Below are positions 33,906 to 43,601 of a stretch of 64,000 nt of DNA, piece by piece. Made by a program: the position numbers and the translations under genes. Below the pieces are notes generated by a model, which saw nothing but the letters and a program-made list of their open reading frames with translations, was not told where the DNA came from and did no database searches. The stretch's first letter is position 1. Each line of letters begins with the position of its first letter. The DNA is taken from positions 124,001 to 188,000 of the forward strand of contig NZ_JAFDVD010000008.1 of the NCBI RefSeq assembly GCF_016887965.1, given 5' to 3'. This DNA comes from Phycicoccus sonneratiae (GTDB taxonomy: Bacteria > Actinomycetota > Actinomycetes > Actinomycetales > Dermatophilaceae).

Positions 33906-34370
33906 TCAGTGCAGCGCGTGGACGACGGCGTGGCCGCGGCCCCGGCCCATCAGCCACCGGTTGACCGGGACGGTGAGGACGAAGGCGAGCGCGAGCGACC
34001 CGGCGAGCGAGACCCAGAACAGGACGGTGCCGAGGCCGGCGGTCATCGCTCCGGGGACGAGGACGATCGTCGCGTTGTCGACGACCTCCATGACGAGGAT
34101 CGACACGGTGTCGGCGGCGAACGCCACGCCGAGGGCCGCCCCGAGGGCGAGGCCGGCGGCACGGACCGAACGGACGGTCAGCGCGTACCCGGTGACGAAG
34201 GCGAGCACGACCGAGAGGAGGACGACCGCGCCGATGTCGAGGCCGGCGGCGCTCCCGATGACCATGCCGGCGACCTCGCCGATCGCACAGCCGGTGAGGC
34301 AGTGCAGGGTGGCCGACGCGGCGTCGCCCCAGCTCGTCGATCCGTGGGTCCCGTGCTGGTGGGTGGTCAT
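33906..34370 (-). CDS. DUF4396 family membrane protein
   Basis: This 154-residue protein has four membrane segments and matches the DUF4396 pattern, with SATLHCLTGCAIGEVAGMVIG, AADTVSILVMEVVDN and AGLGTVLFWVSL. Both ends are His-rich (HQHGTHG and HAVVHALH), and a Cys pair lies in LHCLTGC, which suggests metal handling. That is inference; the family has no assigned function that I know of. It lies upstream of the leuS promoter on the same strand. Confidence 0.72.
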   Translation of the reverse strand: MTTHQHGTHGSTSWGDAASATLHCLTGCAIGEVAGMVIGSAAGLDIGAVVLLSVVLAFVTGYALTVRSVRAAGLALGAALGVAFAADTVSILVMEVVDNATIVLVPGAMTAGLGTVLFWVSLAGSLALAFVLTVPVNRWLMGRGRGHAVVHALH

Positions 34371-34413
34371 GTGCGGGCCAACGAGATACCCCGGGAGGGT
34401 ATTCCGGCGAGTG

Positions 34414-35055
34414 TCAGACGAGCATCCCCGCGACGAGGAGGGCCTGCGCGAGGTGGTAGGTGACGATGACGACCGGTGCCGTCCACGCGCGCTGCTCGAC
34501 GAAGCGGCCGAGGGCGAGGGCGGTGTCGCTGACCACGAAGAGGCTCGCGCCGAGCCCGACGAGGAGGTGGCCGGTCGCCCACCCGGTGACGGCCATCGCG
34601 GCGATGACGGCCATGTAGAAGGCCACCGGCACGGCGAGCGCGGTGCCTCCGTCGGCGTGCGACGCCGGGAGGATCCTCCGCCCCGCGGCGAGTGCAGCGG
34701 CGACGACGGCGACCCCGAGCCAGCCGAGCACCGGCCGGTCGAGGCCGAGGGTGACGAAGGCGGCGACCCAGGCGAGGTGCCCGACGAGGAAGGCGGCCAG
34801 GCCGCCGAGGAAGCGGGTCTGGCCGTCGTCGAGGAGGACGACGTCACCGACGAGCCCGAGTGCGAGCGAGGCGAGGACGAGCACCCCGGGGGTGGAGGCC
34901 GTGGCCCCGAGGGCGACGGCCAGCGCCGCGAGGCCGACCATGACGGCCGGTTTCGCCCACCGCTCGACCGCCGGGCGGCGGGTGACGACGGCCCACCAGT
35001 CCGCGCCGGCGATCAGCGTGGTGAGGGCGGCGGCGAGGACCACGGCGGCGGGCAC
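34414..35055 (-). CDS. YhhN-type lysoplasmalogenase-like membrane protein
   Basis: This 213-residue protein has about eight short hydrophobic helices and YhhN-family features: ERWAKPAVMVGLAALAV, LALGLVGDVVLLDDGQTRFL (the conserved G-D-x-x-L segment) and LFVVSDTALALGRF near the end. Characterised members (TMEM86) hydrolyse the vinyl-ether bond of lysoplasmalogens. Bacterial substrates are uncertain. It lies on the same strand as the DUF4396 gene, 43 bases upstream of it. Confidence 0.8.
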   Translation of the reverse strand: MPAAVVLAAALTTLIAGADWWAVVTRRPAVERWAKPAVMVGLAALAVALGATASTPGVLVLASLALGLVGDVVLLDDGQTRFLGGLAAFLVGHLAWVAAFVTLGLDRPVLGWLGVAVVAAALAAGRRILPASHADGGTALAVPVAFYMAVIAAMAVTGWATGHLLVGLGASLFVVSDTALALGRFVEQRAWTAPVVIVTYHLAQALLVAGMLV

Positions 35056-35390
35056 GCGCGCATCCTGCCAGCCGGGCGCCCAGGCCGTCGGCCGACCCGA
35101 GGACGAGTAGTGGTGCTCCAGAACTCCATGCCACCCGCAAGCGATCCCGTGCCACCCGCAAGCGATCGCTTGCGACCGACCAGCAATCCCTTGTCGCGAG
35201 CAAGGGATTGCTTGTCACCGGCAAGGGCTCGCTTGCCGGGTGCATGGAGTTCTGGAGGACGAGGGTGTGTTGCCGGCTCTCAGGAACGGCCCGGGCACGG
35301 TGCCCTGTGGATGACGCCAGCGGAGGTCGCGCACGCCGGGGCACCATCGTCTCGACGCCGGCGGTCCGTCGGCACGCGAAGGGAGGCCCC
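35056..35390. repeat. Intergenic region with nested palindromic element (35116-35257)
   Basis: The 335-base gap between divergent genes holds a compound inverted repeat. Outer arms of 16 identical bases, CTCCAGAACTCCATGC (35116-35131) and its complement (35242-35257), extend imperfectly to about 28. Inside are the 16-base palindrome GCAAGCGATCGCTTGC (35158-35173) and a 12-base perfect stem, AGCAATCCCTTG, with a seven-base loop (35182-35212). A further imperfect palindrome lies at 35221-35237. There are also two tandem copies of GCCACCCGCAAGCGATC. No ORF is credible. It looks like a small non-coding mobile or regulatory repeat. Confidence 0.75.
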
Positions 35391-36125
35391 ATGCGCACCG
35401 AGAACCCGATGCCGCCGGGTCGCCGGTCGCCCACGTGGCTGCGACGGCGCGGCATCCCCGCCGACGAGGCGGCCGACCACTCCCCGTGGCTCAGGCTGCA
35501 CGAGCACCTGGCCGTGCGCCACGGCATCCGGGCCGACCTCCCCCGCCGATGGGAGCGTCCGGAGGCACACGACCCGCTCAACCTGCCGGCCCTGCTCCGC
35601 CAGGCCAGCGCCCAGGTCGACCGGGACGTGGCCCGCACCGTCGCGCCGCTCGCCCCGGGGCTCACCCCCGAGGGAGTGGATGCCCTGCGCCGCCTCCGCG
35701 ACAAGCCCTCGGCCGGGGTGCACCTCGCGGAGTACCTCAACCGCTCGGAACCCCAGGTCAGCCGCCTCCTCTCCCGGCTGACCGGGCTCGGGCTGGTCCA
35801 GCGTGAACCGGGCTGGCGCGACCTCCGGACGCGCCGGACCGAGCTGACGGAGACCGGCCGCCGGGTGCTCGCCACGGTCGAGGCCGCCCTCGCGGACCGC
35901 GCGGGCGAGTGGCGTGAGGGGCTGGACGTCGCCGAGGTCGACGCGCTCGGCCGGCTCCTGCACACCTTCGCCGATGCACCGTTGCGCCGACCCCGCCGCG
36001 CCCCGCGGTACGCCCCGCCTCGCCGGTGGTCACCGCAGCTCGAGCACCCCGTCGTCGAGGCGGCCGAAGCGGGTGACGGCCAGGTCGTACGCATAGCTCT
36101 GGACGACCCGCCACGGTCGGCGTGA
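35391..36125 (+). CDS. MarR family transcriptional regulator
   Basis: This 244-residue protein has a winged helix at about residues 95-165 (LAEYLNRSEPQVSRLLSRLTGLGLVQREPG, with the wing RDLRTRRTELTETGRRVL), flanked by helical dimerisation segments. The ATG at 35391 follows GGGAGG. It is longer than most MarR proteins at both ends. The last 32 codons run across the 3' end of the convergent monooxygenase gene, and that tail (RRPRRAPRYAPPRRW) looks like low-complexity read-through. The control target is unknown; the palindromic repeat lies upstream. Confidence 0.8.
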   Translation: MRTENPMPPGRRSPTWLRRRGIPADEAADHSPWLRLHEHLAVRHGIRADLPRRWERPEAHDPLNLPALLRQASAQVDRDVARTVAPLAPGLTPEGVDALRRLRDKPSAGVHLAEYLNRSEPQVSRLLSRLTGLGLVQREPGWRDLRTRRTELTETGRRVLATVEAALADRAGEWREGLDVAEVDALGRLLHTFADAPLRRPRRAPRYAPPRRWSPQLEHPVVEAAEAGDGQVVRIALDDPPRSA

Positions 36126-37508
36126 CCCTTGACGCGGCAGCAGGTGCTCACCGCGCCGCACGTACCCGGACGTCAGGTCGAGCAGCGGCCGGTCCTCCCC
36201 GCCCGAACCGTCCCAGCGCGGCGTCGCCACGGACAGCCCTCGTCGGTCCAGGTGCCGCAACAGGTGGCAGACCCACCGGGCGGTCAGGTCCGCGCGCAAC
36301 GTCCAGCTGGCGTTCGTGTACCCCACCGAGAGCGCCAGATTGGGAACCCCCGAGAGCATGCACCCCTTGTAGACGTGAGTGGCGGCCAGGTCGACCAGCG
36401 ACCCGTCGACGACGACCTCCGCTCCCCCGCCGACCTCCAGCCGCAGCCCGGTGGCCGTGACGACGACGTCGGCGGGCAGCACCTCGCCGCCGGACACCCG
36501 CACCCCGGACGGCTCGAACCCCTCGACCGTGGCGGTGACCACCGAGGCCGAGCCGTCGGCGAGCACGTCGAGCAGGTCGCCGTCCGGGGCGACGCAGACC
36601 CGCTGGTCCCACGGGTCGTACCGGGGGTTGAAGTGCGTGTCCACGGGATACCCCTCGGGCAGCCGCTCCGCGAGCCGTCGCCGGAGCAGGCGCCGCCCGC
36701 CCTCCGGCCACCGTCGCAGCGCCCGGTACGAGACCGTCGACAGCGCGACGTTCTTGGCCCGCACGAGCGAGTGCGCCGCCCGCCCCGGCAGCACCCGCCG
36801 CAGCCCGTCGGCCACGAGGTCCCGGTTCGGCAGCGCCGCGACGTAGCTCGGCGAGCGCTGGAGCATCGTCACGTGCGCCGCCCCCGCGTCGACCAGCGCC
36901 GGCACCAGCGTGATGGCCGTCGCCCCGCTGCCGATGACGACGAACCGCCGCCCGGCGACCTCGAGGTCCTCGGGCCAGTGCTGCGGGTGCACCACCTCGC
37001 CGTCGAACGCCTCCTGGCCGGGGAAGTCCACGACGTGACCCGACTCGTACGCGTAGTAGCCGGTCGCCACGTGGACGAAGCGGGCCCGGTGCTCGAGGAC
37101 CTCCCCCGACTCCGTCCGCGCCGTCACCGTCCAGCGCCGCTCTTCCGACGACCACGCGAGCCGGGTGACCCGCTGCCCGAGGTGCGTGCGCTCGGTGACG
37201 CCGTGCTCGTCGGCGGTCTCGCGCACGTAACGCAGGATCTCCTCCGCCGGCGCGATGGAGGTCCGGCCGCGCCACGGACGGAACGGGAACCCGAGCGTGT
37301 ACATGTCGGAGTCCGACCGGATGCCCGGGTAGCGGAACAGGTCCCACGTGCCTCCGGTCGCCGAGCGCGCCTCGAGGACCGCCCAGGTCAGCTCGGGGCA
37401 GTGCATCGCCAGCCGGCAGGCCAGGTCGATGCCCGAGATGCCGGCCCCGACGACGAGCACGTCGACGTCGAGCGGCGGCGGGGCCATCGGGTCGCGGGGC
37501 ACCGCCAC
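36030..37508 (-). CDS. Flavin-containing (Baeyer-Villiger-type) monooxygenase
   Basis: This 492-residue flavoprotein has an N-terminal FAD site ([17 protein letters not shown], residues 16-32), the Baeyer-Villiger fingerprint F-x-G-x3-H-x3-W-P as [12 protein letters not shown], and an NADPH Rossmann motif [16 protein letters not shown]. The [16 protein letters not shown] segment is typical of the EthA-like branch. It would insert oxygen into ketones or sulfides using NADPH. The gene overlaps the convergent MarR gene by 96 bases. Confidence 0.9.
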   Translation of the reverse strand: MAVPRDPMAPPPLDVDVLVVGAGISGIDLACRLAMHCPELTWAVLEARSATGGTWDLFRYPGIRSDSDMYTLGFPFRPWRGRTSIAPAEEILRYVRETADEHGVTERTHLGQRVTRLAWSSEERRWTVTARTESGEVLEHRARFVHVATGYYAYESGHVVDFPGQEAFDGEVVHPQHWPEDLEVAGRRFVVIGSGATAITLVPALVDAGAAHVTMLQRSPSYVAALPNRDLVADGLRRVLPGRAAHSLVRAKNVALSTVSYRALRRWPEGGRRLLRRRLAERLPEGYPVDTHFNPRYDPWDQRVCVAPDGDLLDVLADGSASVVTATVEGFEPSGVRVSGGEVLPADVVVTATGLRLEVGGGAEVVVDGSLVDLAATHVYKGCMLSGVPNLALSVGYTNASWTLRADLTARWVCHLLRHLDRRGLSVATPRWDGSGGEDRPLLDLTSGYVRRGEHLLPRQGSRRPWRVVQSYAYDLAVTRFGRLDDGVLELR

Positions 37509-37580
37509 AGGCTATGCCGCGCGCGTCGAGGGTCGCCGCCGAGGGCCGGCCGCGTCAGGAGGCCGTGCGACGATGACGCC

Positions 37581-38081
37581 ATGACCACCCTCTCCGACTT
37601 CTCCGCCACCACCCTCACCGGCCAGGAGCGCGACCTCTCCGAGTACGCCGGCGAGGTCGTGCTCGTCGTCAACACCGCGAGCAAGTGCGGCTTCACCCCG
37701 CAGCTCGAGGGCCTGGAGTCCCTCTACGAGGAGCTCAAGGACGAGGGCTTCACCGTCCTCGGCTTCCCCTGCAACCAGTTCGGCGGTCAGGAGCCCGGCA
37801 CCGAGGAGGAGATCGGCGAGTTCTGCCAGATGAACTACGGCGTCACCTTCCCGATGTTCGCCAAGGTCGACGTCAACGGCGACGACGCCCACCCGCTCTT
37901 CGAGTGGCTGAAGTCCGAGAAGAAGGGCCTGCTCGGCGGGCGCATCAAGTGGAACTTCACGAAGTTCCTCGTCGGGCGCGACGGGCAGGTCATCGACCGC
38001 TACGCCCCGAACACCGAGCCCAAGGACATCACCGACGACGCCCGCGCCGCCCTGGCCGCCGGGGGCACCGACGCCGGATGA
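37581..38081 (+). CDS. Glutathione peroxidase family thiol peroxidase
   Basis: This 166-residue protein has the Gpx signatures. [11 protein letters not shown] carries the peroxidatic Cys (Cys, not selenocysteine), [13 protein letters not shown] the resolving Cys region with Gln, and KWNFTKFLV the Trp/Asn. Actinobacteria lack glutathione, so it probably works with thioredoxin or mycothiol; that is inference. Its stop overlaps the metallophosphoesterase start by four bases (ATGA), giving a two-gene operon. Confidence 0.94.
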   Translation: MTTLSDFSATTLTGQERDLSEYAGEVVLVVNTASKCGFTPQLEGLESLYEELKDEGFTVLGFPCNQFGGQEPGTEEEIGEFCQMNYGVTFPMFAKVDVNGDDAHPLFEWLKSEKKGLLGGRIKWNFTKFLVGRDGQVIDRYAPNTEPKDITDDARAALAAGGTDAG

Positions 38082-39223
38082 GCGCCCTCGCGGCCCTCGT
38101 GCCGATCGGCGTCTTCGCCCTCTTCCTCCTCTTCGTCTGGCACCGGCTGGCCGTCGCCCCCCGGTGGGGCCGGCGCTGGGTGCCGTGGACGCTCGCCGTC
38201 CTCCTCCTCGCGCTGCTCGCCGCCGCCCTCGAGGGCTTCGACGTCTGGGGCGGTGCGTGGTCCCCCGAGACGATGCGACCCGTCGCGTGGACCGGGCAGG
38301 CCTTCCTCGCCACCTGCCTCTACCTCTTCCTCGGGCTCGTGCCGGTGGCCGTGGTCAGCGGCCTCGTCGCCCTCGTGCGCTGGTGGCACGAGCGCGGTCG
38401 CGAGGGTCGCCGCCGGTTCAACCGGGTGGCGGCCCCGCTCGTCGCGCTGCTCGCCGTCGGGACCACCGGGTACGGCGCGTGGGAGGCCTCCCACCCGTCG
38501 GTCACCCGGTTCGAGGTCTCCTCCCCCGAGCTGCCGGCCGCCTTCGACGGCGCCCGCGTCGCGCTCGTCACCGACATCCACGCCGGCGCCGTGCGCAGCG
38601 CCGCCTTCACCCGCGGCGTGGTCGACCTCGTCAACGCCCAGCGACCCGACCTCGTCGTCATCGCCGGCGACCTCGAGGACGGCACCGCCGCCCGCTACGG
38701 CCCCGAGCTCGCCCCGCTGCGCGACCTGCGCGCCCCGCTCGGGGTCTTCGCGACGACCGGCAACCACGAGATGTTCCGCGACACCGCCAACTGGGTGCGG
38801 GCCTTCGAGGACCTCGGCATCACCGTCCTGAAGAACGAGTCGGTCCCCCTCGGGCGCGGGGGCGAGACGATCACGCTCGCCGGCGTCCACGACATCTCCG
38901 GCGACGGCGTCTTCGCCCCCGACCCGGACGCCGCCCTCGCGGGGGTCGACCCCGCCGGGTTCACGCTCTACGCGGCGCACCAGCCACGGCAGGCGCGCGA
39001 CGTCGAGGGCCGCGGGGTCGACCTCCAGCTCTCCGGGCACACCCACGGCGGCCAGATGTGGCCGCTGAGGTACCTCGTCCCGCTCCAGCAGCCGGTCGTC
39101 GACGGGCTGCACGACGTCGGCGACGTCCCGGTGCTCACCTCGCGCGGCATCGGCGCGTGGGGCCCGGCGATCCGGGTGGCCGCACCCCCGGAGCTGCCCG
39201 TCGTCACGCTCCGGCGGGGCTGA
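38078..39223 (+). CDS. Membrane-anchored metallophosphoesterase
   Basis: This 381-residue protein has about four N-terminal membrane helices (residues 1-135) followed by a calcineurin-like phosphoesterase domain. Its metal-binding motifs are [23 protein letters not shown] and [13 protein letters not shown]. The family (YkuE/YaeI-like) includes phosphodiesterases acting on UDP-sugar lipids and other membrane substrates. The substrate here is unknown. The start overlaps the peroxidase stop by four bases. Confidence 0.9.
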   Translation: MSALAALVPIGVFALFLLFVWHRLAVAPRWGRRWVPWTLAVLLLALLAAALEGFDVWGGAWSPETMRPVAWTGQAFLATCLYLFLGLVPVAVVSGLVALVRWWHERGREGRRRFNRVAAPLVALLAVGTTGYGAWEASHPSVTRFEVSSPELPAAFDGARVALVTDIHAGAVRSAAFTRGVVDLVNAQRPDLVVIAGDLEDGTAARYGPELAPLRDLRAPLGVFATTGNHEMFRDTANWVRAFEDLGITVLKNESVPLGRGGETITLAGVHDISGDGVFAPDPDAALAGVDPAGFTLYAAHQPRQARDVEGRGVDLQLSGHTHGGQMWPLRYLVPLQQPVVDGLHDVGDVPVLTSRGIGAWGPAIRVAAPPELPVVTLRRG

Positions 39224-39230
39224 GCGGGCC

Positions 39231-39836
39231 GTGGACGAGAGCGGACTCGTCGTCGGCGGCGACGGCCTCGCGCGCCCGGCCTGGGCGGCCACCGACCCGC
39301 TGCTGCGCGACTACTACGACACCGAGTGGGGGATGCCCGTCCGCGACGAGCGCGGGGTCTTCGAGCGGCTCTCGCTCGAGGCCTTCCAGTCCGGGCTGTC
39401 GTGGGCGACGATCCTCCGCAAGCGGCCGGCGTTCCGGGTGGCGTTCGACGGCTTCGACCCCGAGGCCGTCGCCCGCTACGGCGACACCGACGTCGCGCGC
39501 CTGCTCGCCGACGCCGGCATCGTCCGCAACCGGGCCAAGGTGCTCGCGACGGTCACGAACGCCCGCGCCACGCTCGCCCTGCGCGAGGACCCCGACGGCG
39601 ACCTCGCCGCGTTCGTCTGGTCGTTCCGCCCGGCCGACACCCCGAGGCCCCGCACGCCGGCCGAGGTGCCGACGACCTCGCCTGAGTCGGTCGCCCTGTC
39701 GAAGGCGCTGAAGCGCAAGGGGTTCGCCTTCGTCGGGCCCACGACGATGCACGCGCTGATGGAGGCGCTGGGCATCGTCGACACGCACCTGCTCGGTAGC
39801 CACCGGCGGGGTACCAGCGGCATCTGGCCCCGCTGA
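39231..39836 (+). CDS. tag: DNA-3-methyladenine glycosylase I, zinc ligands substituted
   Basis: Tag removes 3-methyladenine from alkylated DNA. This 201-residue protein matches E. coli Tag along its length: TDPLLRDYYDTEWGMPV, SLEAFQSGLSW (catalytic Glu), GIVRNRAKVLATVTNA, FVWSFRP and KRKGFAFVGPTTMHALMEALG. By comparison with E. coli Tag as I recall it, the zinc ligands Cys4, His17 and Cys179 are replaced (no Cys, Tyr, Ser), leaving only the His in VDTHLLGS. The fold must be stabilised without the zinc snap. The GTG start lies seven bases after the phosphoesterase stop. A strong hairpin follows. Confidence 0.93.
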   Translation: MDESGLVVGGDGLARPAWAATDPLLRDYYDTEWGMPVRDERGVFERLSLEAFQSGLSWATILRKRPAFRVAFDGFDPEAVARYGDTDVARLLADAGIVRNRAKVLATVTNARATLALREDPDGDLAAFVWSFRPADTPRPRTPAEVPTTSPESVALSKALKRKGFAFVGPTTMHALMEALGIVDTHLLGSHRRGTSGIWPR

Positions 39837-39855
39837 GACCCGCCGTCACGCACGA

Positions 39856-39890
39856 CCGCGGCCCGGTCCCCACAGGGGACCGGGCCGCGG
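39856..39890. terminator. Bidirectional terminator between tag and katG
   Basis: A perfect 16-base stem (CCGCGGCCCGGTCCCC and complement) with an ACA loop lies 19 bases after each of the two convergent stop codons. Confidence 0.85.
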
Positions 39891-39909
39891 TGCGTCGGAG
39901 GTCATGACC

Positions 39910-42108
39910 TCACTGGTGCAGGTCGAACCGGTCGTTCTCCATGACCTTGACCCACGCGGCGACGAAGTCGTCGACGAACCGCTGCTCACCGTCGGCGCTG
40001 CCGTACACCTCGGCGATGGCGCGCAGCTGGGCGTGCGAGCCGAGCACGAGCTCGACGGCCGTGGCCTGCCAGCCGCCCTCGCTGCTGTCGTAGACGTTCG
40101 CCGTGTCGCGCGACGTCGACCAGGTGACACCCGGCCGCAGGACGTTGGCAAGGACGTCGTTGGTCAGCTGCCCGGGACGCTCGGTGAGCACGCCGACCGA
40201 GGTGCCGCCGTGCGTCACCCCGACGGCCCGCAGGCCGCCCACGAGCGCCACGAGCTGCGGGGCGGTGACTCCCAGCATGAAGGCGCGGTCGAGGAGAAGG
40301 CCCTCGGGAGCGATCTTCTCGTCCTCGCGTAGGTAGCCGCGGAAACCATCGGCACGGGGCTCGAGGTACGAGAAGGACTCGACGTCGGTCAGCTCCTGGG
40401 TCGCGTCGGTGCGGCCCGGCGTGAAGGGGACGGTCAGCTCGCGACCCGCGGCACGGGCGGCCTGCTCAATGCCCGCCGACCCGCCGAGGACGATGAGGTC
40501 CGCGAGCGAGACGGTGCGCCCGCCCCGGCCGTCGAAGTCGGCCTTGACGCGCCCGAGCACCTCGAGGACCGAGGCCAGCTCGGCGGGCTCGTTGGCCTCC
40601 CAGGAGCGCTGGGGCTCGAGCGCGATGCGGGCGCCGTTGGCCCCGCCACGCATGTCGGTCCTCCGGAAGCTCGCCGCCGACGACCACGCCGTGCGGACGA
40701 GCTGCTGGACCGTGAGGCCGGAGTCGAGGAGCGCCTGCTTGAGCGCGGTGACGTCCTCGTCGGTGAGCTGCTCACCCGACCGCGCCGGCACGGGGTCCTG
40801 CCACGGCTGGGCCTCGGGCACCCACGGGCCGAGGAAGCGCTCGACCGGACCCATGTCGCGGTGCAGGAGCTTGTACCAGGCCTTGGCGAAGGCCAGCCGG
40901 AACTCCTCGGGGTTCTCGTGGAAGCGCCGCGAGATCTTCTCGTACTCCGGGTCCATCCGCAGCGAGAGGTCGGTCGTCAGCATCGTCGGCGGGCGGCTGA
41001 GCGAGCCGTCCTCGGGGTCGGGCACGGTGTTCGCGCCGCCGCCGTCCTTCGGCTGCCACTGGTGGGCGCCGGCCGGGCTCTTGGTCAGCTCCCACTCGAA
41101 GCCGAAGAGGTTGTCGAAGAACTTGTTCGACCACTGCGTGGGCGTCTGGGTCCAGGTGACCTCGAGGCCGGAGGTGATGGCGTCGCGGCCCTTGCCGGAG
41201 CCGAACTCGCTCTTCCAGCCCAGGCCCATCGAGTGCACCGGGCAGCCCTCGGGCTCGGTGCCGACGAGGTCGGCGTCGCCGGCCCCGTGGGTCTTGCCGA
41301 AGGTGTGGCCGCCGGCGATGAGGGCGACGGTCTCCTCGTCGTTCATCGCCATCCGCTTGAAGGTCTCGCGGATGTCGCGCGCCGCCTTGAGCGGGTCGGG
41401 CTCGCCGTTGGGGCCCTCGGGGTTGACGTAGATCAGACCCATCTGGACCGCACCGAGCGGGTTCGAGAGCTCGCGCTCGCCGCTGTAGCGCTCGTCGCCG
41501 AGCCAGGTGTCCTCGGCGCCCCAGTTGACCTCCTCCGGCTCCCAGACGTCCGGGCGGCCGAAGGCGAACCCGAAGGTCTCGAAGCCCATGTCCTCGAGCG
41601 CGACGTTGCCGGCGAGGACGAGCAGGTCGGCCCAGGAGACGGCCTGGCCGTACTTCTGCTTGACCGGCCAGAGCAGGCGGCGGGCCTTGTCGAGGTTGGC
41701 GTTGTCCGGCCAGCTGTTGAGCGGGGCGAAGCGCTGCTGCCCACGGCCGCCACCGCCGCGGCCGTCCTCGACCCGGTAGGTGCCGGCGGCGTGCCAGCTC
41801 ATCCGGATGAAGAGCGGGCCGTAGTGGCCGAAGTCGGCGGGCCACCAGTCCTGGGAGGTGCGCATCACCTGGACGAGGTCGGCCTTGAGGGCGTCGACGT
41901 CGAGGCCGGCGAAGGCCTGCGCGTAGTCGAAGGAGCCGCCGAGCGGGTCGGCCTTCTCACTGTTCGTGTGCAGGACCGAGAGGTCGAGCTGGTTGGGCCA
42001 CCAGTCCTGGTTGGTCCGGGGGCGCGTGCCCTTCGGGGTCGGGGAGTCGATCGCCGGGTTCTCGCTCTCGCTGCCCTCGGCGGTCACTCCGTGCTGCTGG
42101 TCGGTCAC
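39910..42108 (-). CDS. katG: Catalase-peroxidase KatG
   Basis: KatG is a heme enzyme that removes hydrogen peroxide. This 732-residue protein has the distal site [12 protein letters not shown], the proximal His in [12 protein letters not shown], and the duplicated C-terminal half ([18 protein letters not shown]). Both family halves are complete. The GTG at 42108 follows AAGGAG and lies 50 bases after the furA stop, giving the furA-katG operon known from mycobacteria and streptomycetes. Loss of repression by peroxide-oxidised FurA is the expected control. Confidence 0.97.
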   Translation of the reverse strand: MTDQQHGVTAEGSESENPAIDSPTPKGTRPRTNQDWWPNQLDLSVLHTNSEKADPLGGSFDYAQAFAGLDVDALKADLVQVMRTSQDWWPADFGHYGPLFIRMSWHAAGTYRVEDGRGGGGRGQQRFAPLNSWPDNANLDKARRLLWPVKQKYGQAVSWADLLVLAGNVALEDMGFETFGFAFGRPDVWEPEEVNWGAEDTWLGDERYSGERELSNPLGAVQMGLIYVNPEGPNGEPDPLKAARDIRETFKRMAMNDEETVALIAGGHTFGKTHGAGDADLVGTEPEGCPVHSMGLGWKSEFGSGKGRDAITSGLEVTWTQTPTQWSNKFFDNLFGFEWELTKSPAGAHQWQPKDGGGANTVPDPEDGSLSRPPTMLTTDLSLRMDPEYEKISRRFHENPEEFRLAFAKAWYKLLHRDMGPVERFLGPWVPEAQPWQDPVPARSGEQLTDEDVTALKQALLDSGLTVQQLVRTAWSSAASFRRTDMRGGANGARIALEPQRSWEANEPAELASVLEVLGRVKADFDGRGGRTVSLADLIVLGGSAGIEQAARAAGRELTVPFTPGRTDATQELTDVESFSYLEPRADGFRGYLREDEKIAPEGLLLDRAFMLGVTAPQLVALVGGLRAVGVTHGGTSVGVLTERPGQLTNDVLANVLRPGVTWSTSRDTANVYDSSEGGWQATAVELVLGSHAQLRAIAEVYGSADGEQRFVDDFVAAWVKVMENDRFDLHQ

Positions 42109-42158
42109 GTCGGTCCATCTCCTTGTCGGTGCTGCGGTGGGTCGGTGGGCTGGGAGGG

Positions 42159-42590
42159 TCAGGCGGTGGTGGCCGCGCGGCACTGCGGGCAGCGGCCCCA
42201 GTAGACGACCTCGGCCTCGTCGAGCTCGAAGTCGTGGTCGGCGGACGGGTGGAGGCAGGGGGTCTCGCCGACGGCGCAGTCGACGTCGGCCATCGTGCCG
42301 CAGCCGCGGCAGACGACGTGGTGGTGGTTGTCGCCGACGCGGGCCTCATAGCGGGTGACCGACCCCGCGGGCTGGATGGCGCGTACGAGCCCGGCGCCGG
42401 TGAGGGTGTGCAGCGAGTCGTAGACGGCCTGGTGCGAGACCGACGGCAGGTGGGCGCGGACGGCACGCAGCAGGGTGCCGGTGTCGGCGTGCGGGTGGGC
42501 GTGCACCGCCGAGAGGACCTCGAGCCGGGGCCGCGTCACGCGAAGCCCGACGGCGCGCAGCAGCTGCGCGGGGTCCTCGTCTCGAACCAT
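42159..42590 (-). CDS. furA: Fur family regulator FurA (peroxide-responsive type)
   Basis: This 143-residue regulator has the winged helix ([17 protein letters not shown], then [20 protein letters not shown]), the metal site [16 protein letters not shown] and a final Cys pair CPQC. It resembles FurA/CatR regulators encoded with katG. The ATG at 42590 lies six bases after a -10 box, so the mRNA is probably leaderless. An inverted repeat in the promoter is the likely operator for self-repression and repression of katG. Confidence 0.92.
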   Translation of the reverse strand: MVRDEDPAQLLRAVGLRVTRPRLEVLSAVHAHPHADTGTLLRAVRAHLPSVSHQAVYDSLHTLTGAGLVRAIQPAGSVTRYEARVGDNHHHVVCRGCGTMADVDCAVGETPCLHPSADHDFELDEAEVVYWGRCPQCRAATTA

Positions 42591-42596
42591 GCCCCC

Positions 42597-42630
42597 ACCC
42601 TGTCGTCTTGTCTTGAATCCGTCAAGACAA
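42597..42630 (-). promoter_or_regulatory. furA-katG promoter and operator
   Basis: On the minus strand TTGACG (42625-42620), 17 bases and CAGGGT (42602-42597) form a promoter, with the furA ATG six bases later. A perfect inverted repeat TTGTCTTGA-N5-TCAAGACAA at 42608-42630 overlaps the -35 and spacer and fits a Fur/PerR-type box. Confidence 0.75.
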
Positions 42631-42704
42631 CACCGTTCCGCACCGAGGAACGTCCGAACACGACAAAGGGCCCGGCGAAAAGCGTGCCGAGCGCTGAGTC
42701 GTGC

Positions 42705-42720
42705 GGTGGAGCTGAGGGGA
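42705..42720. repeat. 16-base copy of the tRNA-Ala 3' end
   Basis: GGTGGAGCTGAGGGGA here repeats exactly the bases at 42804-42819, which cover the acceptor and T-arm end of tRNA-Ala. The following CGAATCCCCTGAGC also resembles the T-arm. It could be a relic of an integration site or a chance partial duplication. Confidence 0.45.
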
Positions 42721-42753
42721 CCCGCTTCGCTCCCGAATCCCCTGAGCGGCGCC

Positions 42754-42799
42754 GGAACGACGGATGGGACCGGCTGCCGCCGGTCCCATCCGTCGTTCC
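42754..42799 (-). terminator. 20-base-pair hairpin after tRNA-Ala
   Basis: A perfect 20-base stem (42754-42773 with 42780-42799) and six-base loop lies seven bases beyond the tRNA 3' end. It probably terminates the nadD-rsfS-phosphatase-tRNA transcript. Confidence 0.75.
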
Positions 42800-42803
42800 A
42801 CTG

Positions 42804-42878
<75 letters not shown>

Positions 42879-42944
42879 GAGTGGGTGTCCCCCGAAGGGG
42901 CGACGGCGAGTCTACAGACGGCCTGCCGCTCCCCCAAATCGACC

Positions 42945-43601
42945 TCAGGGCGGCATCGTGGGGTCCGGGGCGGTCAGCCCGGCGGAGGTGTTCCACGTCC
43001 GCAGCCGCCACCCCTCGCGCCCCTCGACGAGCTCGCCCCAGCAGCAGTTGCCGAGCGCCCCGAGCACCCGCCACGCCGTCGGCTGGTCGAGCCCCAGCAG
43101 CCATCCGACGGCCGCCCGGCCCGCGGCCCCGTGCGTCGAGAGCACGAGGCACTCCCCCGCCCCGAGGTCCTCGAGGTGCTCGGCGACGGCCTCGGCGACG
43201 CGCGCGACGACGTCGGCCATCGTCTCGCCGTCACCGCCGCGCGGGACGTCCTCTCCGCGCAGGACGGCGGCCCGCTCCTCCGGCCACCCGGCGAGCACCT
43301 CGTCGTTGGTCAGCCCCTGCCATCCCCCGGCGTGGATCTCGCGCAGCCGGGCGTCCTCGACGAGCGGCACGCCCGCGGCCGAGGCCACCGCCTCGCCGGT
43401 GCGCCGCGCCCGCTGGAGGTCGGAGGTGACGACCCGCACCGGCCCGAGGGCGGCCACGGCCGGCCCGGCCGCCGCGGCCTGTCGCTCCCCGAGCGCGGAG
43501 AGCGGGCTGTCGAGCTGGCCCTGCCAGATGCCGGCGGCGTTGTGGGTGGTCTCGCCGTGGCGCAGGACGACGACGCGGCGCGGGCCGGAGCCCCCGCTCA
43601 C
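42945..43601 (-). CDS. Histidine phosphatase family protein
   Basis: This 218-residue protein has the phosphoglycerate-mutase-like catalytic motif VVLRHGETTHNAAG with the phospho-accepting His, SDLQRARRTGEAVA, the Glu region IHAGGWQGLTNDEV, and LVLSTHGAAGRAAVGW with the second His. Members dephosphorylate small metabolites or proteins. It overlaps rsfS by four bases (ATGA) and is commonly found after nadD-rsfS in actinobacteria. The substrate is unknown. Confidence 0.92.
   Translation of the reverse strand: MSGGSGPRRVVVLRHGETTHNAAGIWQGQLDSPLSALGERQAAAAGPAVAALGPVRVVTSDLQRARRTGEAVASAAGVPLVEDARLREIHAGGWQGLTNDEVLAGWPEERAAVLRGEDVPRGGDGETMADVVARVAEAVAEHLEDLGAGECLVLSTHGAAGRAAVGWLLGLDQPTAWRVLGALGNCCWGELVEGREGWRLRTWNTSAGLTAPDPTMPP

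Noticed and set aside
33742-33957. 71-codon minus-strand frame spanning the leuS leader
   Set aside because: It is composed mostly of Arg, Ala and Gly, runs through the terminator hairpin, and is in a different frame from the convincing leucine leader peptide.
31046-33964. 972-codon plus-strand frame across leuS
   Set aside because: It is the antisense of leucyl-tRNA synthetase and has no recognisable domain.
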